The position numbers were made by a program, and so were the translations under genes. From the NCBI RefSeq assembly GCF_900096765.1, contig NZ_LT615228.1, positions 1,308,669 to 1,372,668 on the forward strand: 64,000 bases of DNA. The letters are read 5' to 3'. The stretch comes from Polynucleobacter necessarius. GTDB lineage: Bacteria; Pseudomonadota; Gammaproteobacteria; Burkholderiales; Burkholderiaceae. Shown one piece after another: positions 59,502-64,000 of this stretch. Numbering within the stretch: position 1 is the stretch's first letter; each line of letters begins with the position of its first letter. The notes beneath the pieces are model-generated. The model saw nothing but the letters and a program-made list of their open reading frames with translations, did no database searches and had not been told where the DNA came from.

Positions 59502-60989
59502 ATGAGCAAATTCATATTGAAATCCCTTCTCAAGGGCATCTTTCTAATCTGCCTAACTGGTGGAATGGTCATTTCAAGCCAGGCCAACACATCTGCTGAT
59601 GAGACCCAAACTGGTCAGGCGGTGTTTGAAGTGCTAGCCTCTGAAATTGCTCTGCAACGGGGCGAGGCTGGTCTGGCCTACAGCACCTATATGGAAATGG
59701 CCCGCCAATACAAAGATCCCAGACTAGCCCAAAGAGCAATGGAAATTGGGATCGCAGGCGGATCTCCAAATCTTGCCCTTCAAGCAGCTCAGACTTGGGA
59801 TGCCTTGTCACCGCCAAACCAAACCAAACCACAGGAAGTCTTAATCACTCTTCTTGCCTTGAGTAATCGTTGGTCCGATATTGTCAAACCCAGTATTGCG
59901 TTGTTAGCACAACAATCACCTACACAACAAGAAAATACACTCTTGCAATTGCAAGCTTTACTTGGCAAAGCTAAAGATGAATCCGAAGCCTTACGCGCTT
60001 TCTATTCAATAGCTTCTACAGTAAAACTGAGCCCTAAAGAACCTGGCCTTTTATACACGTATGCGATGTCAGCAGAAAAAGTAGGGCGCATCGATGTGAT
60101 GGAAAAAACATTACGAGAAATTTTGCGTAAAAATCCAAACGATGCAAATTCACTCAACGCCCTGGGATACTCTTTAGCTGATCGCAATGTTAAGTTATCT
60201 GAAGCTTTAACATTAGTCAGTAAAGCCCATCAGCTCTCTCCACAAGATGGTTTTATCTTAGATAGTCTTGGTTGGGTCAATTTTCGTCTGGGTAAAAATG
60301 CACTTGCTCTAGAGCAGTTGCAGCAGGCCTACCAGATGAAACCTGAAGCAGACATTGCTGCGCATACTGGGGAAGTATTGTGGGTAATGAATCGACGAGC
60401 AGAAGCTGAAGAGATGTGGCGTCAAGGGCAAAAATTAGACGCTAACAATGCCACCCTTAAAGACACACTAAAACGCCTAAAACCAGACTGGTCTAACTCC
60501 GATCAGGCTGCAAAGGGCGTTTGGGATGGGCGCTTTGCTGTTAAGGTTACCGGCCTTACCGAGTCTCAAAATCAAGGTGAATCTGGCGGATTTACCCTGA
60601 CGCAAGATGAACTCAAAGATATTTTAGAGATCCGTAATCCTGTAGGTGGCTCGCTTGCAAAAATCACGATTACTCCGGGTGAAGCAACGCTAGAACGCGA
60701 TGGACAAATTGTCACCGCTATTGATACCGATACCTTAATTCAAAATACACTCGGACTTCCATTACCAGCAAGGGGGTTATCCAACTGGCTCAGAGGTGAA
60801 ATACGCCCTGGGAGCGAAGCAAGCGTAGAAAGAAATAATAGGGGACAAGTAAGCAAGATCAGTCAAGATGGTTGGAATATGGTCTACACCTGGGGCAACA
60901 ATAATCGACTTGAAAAGCTCATCATGACTCGTAGCTCTAATGTTGGGTCAATTGATATCCGGCTAGTATTTGACAATCCAAATGAGTGA
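59502..60989 (+). CDS. TPR-repeat protein fused to a C-terminal LolB-like lipoprotein-receptor domain
   Basis: One continuous 495-residue frame joins two proteins that are separate in related genomes. Residues 1-30 look like a signal peptide (FLICLTGGMVISSQA) without a clear lipobox. Tetratricopeptide repeats span about 60-330 (NDANSLNALGYSLADRN, DGFILDSLGWVNFRLGKN). From about 341 (WDGRFAVKVTGL) to the end the pattern is LolB: GGFTLTQDELKDILEIRNPV, SLAKITITPGEATLERDG, LGLPLPARGLSNWLRGEI, SQDGWNMVYTW. LolB accepts lipoproteins from LolA at the outer membrane. The ispE neighbour supports this. ATG 59502 is chosen over GTG 59496. Confidence 0.85.
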   Translation: MSKFILKSLLKGIFLICLTGGMVISSQANTSADETQTGQAVFEVLASEIALQRGEAGLAYSTYMEMARQYKDPRLAQRAMEIGIAGGSPNLALQAAQTWDALSPPNQTKPQEVLITLLALSNRWSDIVKPSIALLAQQSPTQQENTLLQLQALLGKAKDESEALRAFYSIASTVKLSPKEPGLLYTYAMSAEKVGRIDVMEKTLREILRKNPNDANSLNALGYSLADRNVKLSEALTLVSKAHQLSPQDGFILDSLGWVNFRLGKNALALEQLQQAYQMKPEADIAAHTGEVLWVMNRRAEAEEMWRQGQKLDANNATLKDTLKRLKPDWSNSDQAAKGVWDGRFAVKVTGLTESQNQGESGGFTLTQDELKDILEIRNPVGGSLAKITITPGEATLERDGQIVTAIDTDTLIQNTLGLPLPARGLSNWLRGEIRPGSEASVERNNRGQVSKISQDGWNMVYTWGNNNRLEKLIMTRSSNVGSIDIRLVFDNPNE

Positions 60990-61866
60990 TGCGCTTCAAA
61001 ACTCAGTAACGCTTCGTGCTCCTGCGAAGCTCAATTTATTTCTGCACATTATTGGTAGACGCCCTGACAGCTACCATCTATTACAGTCCGTCTTCCAACT
61101 GATTGATTGGTGCGATAACGTCACCTTAAAACGTATTTCTGAAAATGAAATTCGTCGCATTCATCCTATTGACGGTGTACCACCCGAACAAGATTTAGTG
61201 GTTCGAGCGGCAAAGTTGTTAAAAGAATTTTCTGGTGTGAGCTACGGGGTTGAGATTGAGCTTCAAAAAAATATCCCAATGGGCGCAGGATTGGGTGGTG
61301 GATCTTCAGATGCGGCGAGCACTTTAATTGGCCTCAATTTGCTATGGAATCTCAATCTCCCCACCGAAACACTTTGCAAGCTCGGATTACAACTAGGGGC
61401 AGATGTGCCATTTTTCATTTTTGGCAAAAACGCTTTTGTTGAGGGAATTGGGGAGAAAATCCAGGAAATCGCCCTGGAAACACGGGACTTTTTAGTGATT
61501 TTTCCCAACCAAAGCATCTCGACCGTTAGCATTTTTCAAGACCCTGAATTGACCAGGAATCATGCTCAGATTACAATCGAAGGCTTTCTTGCATCGCCAT
61601 GGTCGAATTTATCAAACGATTGTCAGGCGGTAGCGATGCGGATTTGTCCTGAAGTGAAGCAAGCTTTGGATTGGATTAACCAGGCGCTACCGGGCTCCCA
61701 GCCTCGTATGTCGGGCTCCGGAAGTTGCGTTTTTGCCATCTTGGATCCTAAGAATGACAACGCAAAACTGGAAAATCTTCTACAAAATCTTCCGGAAGGG
61801 TGGATAGGTCGAGTTGTTCGGAGGCTAAATAAAAATCCCGCTTACAATTTGGTTTCTTCAGATTGA
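60982..61866 (+). CDS. ispE: 4-(cytidine 5'-diphospho)-2-C-methyl-D-erythritol kinase
   Basis: IspE phosphorylates CDP-ME in the non-mevalonate isoprenoid pathway. GHMP-kinase motifs are APAKLNLFLHIIGRRPDSYH at the N-terminus, PMGAGLGGGSSDAAS near residue 97 and RMSGSGSCVFAI near the C-terminus. Starting at ATG 60982 it has 294 residues and overlaps the TPR-LolB stop by eight bases; TTG 60970 is an alternative. It precedes tRNA-Gln by five bases, as in many betaproteobacteria. Confidence 0.96.
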   Translation: MSDALQNSVTLRAPAKLNLFLHIIGRRPDSYHLLQSVFQLIDWCDNVTLKRISENEIRRIHPIDGVPPEQDLVVRAAKLLKEFSGVSYGVEIELQKNIPMGAGLGGGSSDAASTLIGLNLLWNLNLPTETLCKLGLQLGADVPFFIFGKNAFVEGIGEKIQEIALETRDFLVIFPNQSISTVSIFQDPELTRNHAQITIEGFLASPWSNLSNDCQAVAMRICPEVKQALDWINQALPGSQPRMSGSGSCVFAILDPKNDNAKLENLLQNLPEGWIGRVVRRLNKNPAYNLVSSD

Positions 61867-61871
61867 TCTAT

Positions 61872-61947
61872 AGGGGAATCGCCAAGCTGGTTAAGGCACT
61901 GGATTTTGATTCCAGCATGCGAAGGTTCGAATCCTTCTTCCCCTGCC
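61872..61947 (+). tRNA. tRNA-Gln (anticodon TTG)
   Basis: A 76-base cloverleaf: acceptor aggggaa pairs with ttcccct, anticodon stem ctgga / tccag carries TTTTGAT with anticodon TTG, and the T-loop gttcgaat is normal; CCA is encoded. The first pair is A1-T72 rather than the U1-A72 of E. coli tRNA-Gln. It lies between ispE and prs. Confidence 0.96.
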
Positions 61948-62002
61948 AAATACTGTAGAAACGACAAAGATAACCTTTTGAACCCACAAAACCCTTAAGC
62001 CT

Positions 62003-62968
62003 ATGTCCTCCACAAACGCAGATTTATTGACTTTATTCACAGGCAACGCAAATCCGGTTTTGGCTGAGGCGGTGGCCAAAGAGCTCAATTTACCCATGGG
62101 CAAGGCCTTTGTGGGACGCTTCTCAGATGGCGAAATTCAAGTAGAAATTCAAGAGAACGTTCGCGGTAAAAATGTCGTAGTTATCCAATCAACCTGTGCG
62201 CCAACCAACGACAGTTTGATGGAATTAATGATCATGATTGATGCGCTTAAGCGAGCGTCCGCAAGCCGTATAACCGCGGTGATTCCTTACTTTGGGTATG
62301 CCCGCCAAGATCGTCGACCACGCTCTGCACGCGTTGCTATTTCGGCTCGCATTGTTGCAAATATGCTCCAGTCCGTTGCTGGCATTGAACGCGTGTTAAC
62401 CATGGACCTTCATGCAGACCAAATTCAAGGCTTTTTCGACATTCCTGTAGATAACATTTACGCCTCACCAGTTTTATTGTCTGACCTTCAGGCTCAAAAG
62501 ACCCGAAAAGACTTAATTATTGTTTCCCCAGACATTGGTGGTGTAGTTCGCGCCCGCGCGATGGCCAAACAATTGGGCACAGATTTAGCGATTATTGACA
62601 AACGCCGCCCCAAGGCCAATGTGTCTGAAGTAATGCACCTTATCGGAGAAGTAGAAGGTCGCCATTGCGTGATTATGGACGACATTATCGATACCGGCGG
62701 AACTCTTTGCAAGGCTGCTGAAGCACTTAAGGAGCGCGGTGCTAAGGGCGTTACGGCGTACTGTACTCATGCCGTTCTTTCCGGAGGGGCTGTAGCCCGT
62801 ATTGCAGCATCTCAACTTGATGAATTGGTTGTTACGGACACCATTCCATTGACAGCAGAAGCTTCGAAAGTAAGCAAAATTCGGCAATTGACTGTTGCCC
62901 CCCTACTTGCTGAGACCTTGTCTCGCATTAGCAAGGGCGATTCAGTCATGTCCATGTTTGCTGAATGA
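62003..62968 (+). CDS. prs: Ribose-phosphate pyrophosphokinase
   Basis: Prs makes PRPP from ribose-5-phosphate and ATP for nucleotide, His, Trp and NAD synthesis. Family motifs: [59 protein letters not shown], and the PRPP-binding loop [18 protein letters not shown]. It has 321 residues. It follows tRNA-Gln by 55 bases; the ispE-tRNA-prs-rplY-pth order is widely conserved. Confidence 0.97.
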   Translation: MSSTNADLLTLFTGNANPVLAEAVAKELNLPMGKAFVGRFSDGEIQVEIQENVRGKNVVVIQSTCAPTNDSLMELMIMIDALKRASASRITAVIPYFGYARQDRRPRSARVAISARIVANMLQSVAGIERVLTMDLHADQIQGFFDIPVDNIYASPVLLSDLQAQKTRKDLIIVSPDIGGVVRARAMAKQLGTDLAIIDKRRPKANVSEVMHLIGEVEGRHCVIMDDIIDTGGTLCKAAEALKERGAKGVTAYCTHAVLSGGAVARIAASQLDELVVTDTIPLTAEASKVSKIRQLTVAPLLAETLSRISKGDSVMSMFAE

Positions 62969-63042
62969 GCCAAAAAACACTGTTTTAATCGGTTTTTTAG
63001 TATTTTTAGGCTCTTTGTAAGCAAAAACCTCCTTTCCCACGA

Positions 63043-63048
63043 TATAAT
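63043..63048 (+). promoter_or_regulatory. Consensus -10 box upstream of rplY
   Basis: A perfect TATAAT lies 55 bases before the rplY ATG in the 135-base gap after prs. No good -35 hexamer is found at 16-19 bp spacing, so the promoter is only partly supported. Confidence 0.5.
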
Positions 63049-63103
63049 CGAAGGCTTTTCTGTTTGGTCGCGAACGGAAATTAACCTTTAAAGGGAATTT
63101 ATT

Positions 63104-63718
63104 ATGAAAGTTGTTGCTTTTGAAAGAAGCGTACAGGGAACGGGTGCGAGCCGCCGTCTGCGCAATTCCGGTAAGACTCCGGGTATCGTTTACGGTAGTA
63201 AAGATCCAGCCTTGGTCATCGAGTTAGACCATAACGCTCTATTCCATGCTCTGCGCAAGGAAGCGTTTCACTCATCCATTCTTGATTTGGAAATCGGTGG
63301 CAAGACACAAAAGGTGTTGTTGCGTGATTACCAGATGCATCCATTTAAGCCATTGGTTCTGCACATTGACTTCCAGCGCGTTTCTGCGACTGAGAAAGTT
63401 CATATGCGCGTTCCATTGCACTTCACTAACGCCGAAACTTCAGCTGCCGTGAAATTGCAAGGCGCAGTCGTAAGCCATATCCTCAATGACATCGAAGTTT
63501 CTTGCTTACCAGCAGACTTGCCAGAGTTCATTGAAGTAGACTTGAGCAAAATCGAAGTTGGTCATTCAGTACATGCTAAAGACCTGGCATTACCAACAGG
63601 CGTTGAATTGGTATTGCATGTTGAGCAAGAGAACCCAGTGATCGCCAATGCCCGCATTCCAGCTGTTAAAGCCGCTGAGACTGCAGCAGCTGCTGCTGAT
63701 GCAAAGGACAAGGCTTAA
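63104..63718 (+). CDS. rplY: 50S ribosomal protein L25/general stress protein Ctc
   Basis: L25 binds 5S rRNA. The N-terminal L25 domain ([31 protein letters not shown]) is followed by the beta-barrel C-domain of Ctc/TL5-type proteins and an Ala-rich tail, 204 residues in total. AAGGG lies nine bases upstream of ATG 63104. A terminator follows at 63742-63769. Confidence 0.96.
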   Translation: MKVVAFERSVQGTGASRRLRNSGKTPGIVYGSKDPALVIELDHNALFHALRKEAFHSSILDLEIGGKTQKVLLRDYQMHPFKPLVLHIDFQRVSATEKVHMRVPLHFTNAETSAAVKLQGAVVSHILNDIEVSCLPADLPEFIEVDLSKIEVGHSVHAKDLALPTGVELVLHVEQENPVIANARIPAVKAAETAAAAADAKDKA

Positions 63719-63741
63719 TTTAGCTAAGTTACTTGCACAAT

Positions 63742-63769
63742 AAAGCCCGCATATGCGGGCTTTATTTTT
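63742..63769 (+). terminator. Rho-independent terminator of rplY
   Basis: A perfect 10- to 11-bp stem (aaagcccgcat / atgcgggcttt) is followed by ATTTTT on the plus strand, 23 bases after the rplY stop. It separates rplY from pth. Confidence 0.9.
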
Positions 63770-63809
63770 GCCCTTTGTAGAAACGTTGGTATATCTTTAA
63801 ACTCCCACC

Positions 63810-64000
63810 ATGACTAAATTAATTGTTGGCCTAGGAAACCCTGGCAATGAGCATGAAGCTGATCGGCACAATGCTGGCTTCTGGTTTCTCGATGCCCTAG
63901 CAAAACAATTAAATACTCGATTTGAAACTGAAAAACGTTTTCATGGTCAAGTAGCAAAAGCAAAGTGGGAAGGCGAAGATCTTTTTTTACTCAAGCCAAG
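63810..64000 (+). CDS. pth: Peptidyl-tRNA hydrolase, 5' part (cut by window end)
   Basis: Pth frees tRNA from peptidyl-tRNAs that drop off the ribosome. The first 63 codons are visible. The N-terminus TKLIVGLGNPGNEHEADRHN contains the family signature with the active-site Asn and the catalytic His, and GFWFLDALAKQL follows. It comes right after the rplY terminator, its usual neighbour. Confidence 0.96.
   Translation, partial: MTKLIVGLGNPGNEHEADRHNAGFWFLDALAKQLNTRFETEKRFHGQVAKAKWEGEDLFLLKP

Noticed and set aside
1..64000. Mobile elements, prophage, CRISPR arrays, toxin-antitoxin or defence islands
   Set aside because: No transposase, integrase, phage or Cas-like protein and no regularly spaced repeats were found; the window is core chromosome throughout.

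Overview
The window is a chromosomal segment of a small-genome betaproteobacterium of the Burkholderiales, most probably Polynucleobacter. The base composition is moderate (mid-40s percent G+C by eye). Gene order matches the Burkholderiales core genome: glyQS-gmhB-plsC; lptD-surA-pdxA-rsmA facing amgK-murU; dusB-fis-purH-ruvCAB; rplM-rpsI-argC-erpA; ssb/uvrA; kdsD-kdsC-lptCAB-hpf-ptsN-hprK-rapZ; lolB-ispE-tRNA-Gln-prs-rplY-pth. Spacing is tight, with many ATGA and TAATG stop/start overlaps. I see no insertion sequence, prophage, CRISPR array or transfer signature. The genus call is inference from protein style and gene order.

Layout. 1-3902 (+): glycyl-tRNA synthetase, heptose phosphatase and a lysophosphatidate acyltransferase. 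3931-9686 (-): rsmA-pdxA-surA-lptD. 9720-13974 (+): amgK-murU, pepP and a UbiH-type hydroxylase. 14116-19272 (+): dusB (frameshifted), fis, purH, ruvCAB. 19282-24238: tyrS, anmK, erpA, argC, rpsI, rplM. 24239-24691 is the only long gene-free stretch; it holds a tandem repeat and a candidate minus-strand small RNA. 24692-31989: an OsmC protein, rnpB, pyrC, a glycerate kinase, a broken Atm1-type ABC exporter, nudB, aspS. 32006-40943 (-): a DUF502 protein, ubiB, ubiJ, a Tim44-domain protein, ubiE, a DUF971 protein and a giant FAD/Fe-S dehydrogenase. 41078-44370 (+): ilvA (frameshifted), a 5'-nucleotidase, queF (frameshifted). 44462-54676: ssb, an MFS transporter, uvrA, a Kef-type antiporter, and the KDO/LPS-transport operon. 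54863-64000: hpf-ptsN-hprK-rapZ, mutY, mutM, a TPR-LolB fusion, ispE, tRNA-Gln, prs, rplY and the start of pth.

Functional themes. Envelope biogenesis dominates: LPS core and KDO synthesis (GmhB, KdsD, KdsC), LPS transport (LptA, LptB, LptC, LptD), SurA, LolB, PlsC, and three peptidoglycan-recycling enzymes (AnmK, AmgK, MurU). Ubiquinone genes (ubiH-type, ubiE, ubiJ, ubiB) sit beside a flavin/iron-sulfur dehydrogenase that could feed the quinone pool.

Most notable observations: (1) four conserved genes (dusB, an atm1-like exporter, ilvA, queF) are broken by five single-base length changes in short homopolymers, which means either sequencing error or very recent pseudogenisation; (2) LolB is fused to the C-terminus of a TPR protein and lacks its own lipobox; (3) a candidate ~130-nt small RNA carries two anti-Shine-Dalgarno UCCUCC motifs; (4) rpoN is missing from its conserved slot between lptB and hpf; (5) MutY has an enlarged Fe-S cluster loop.
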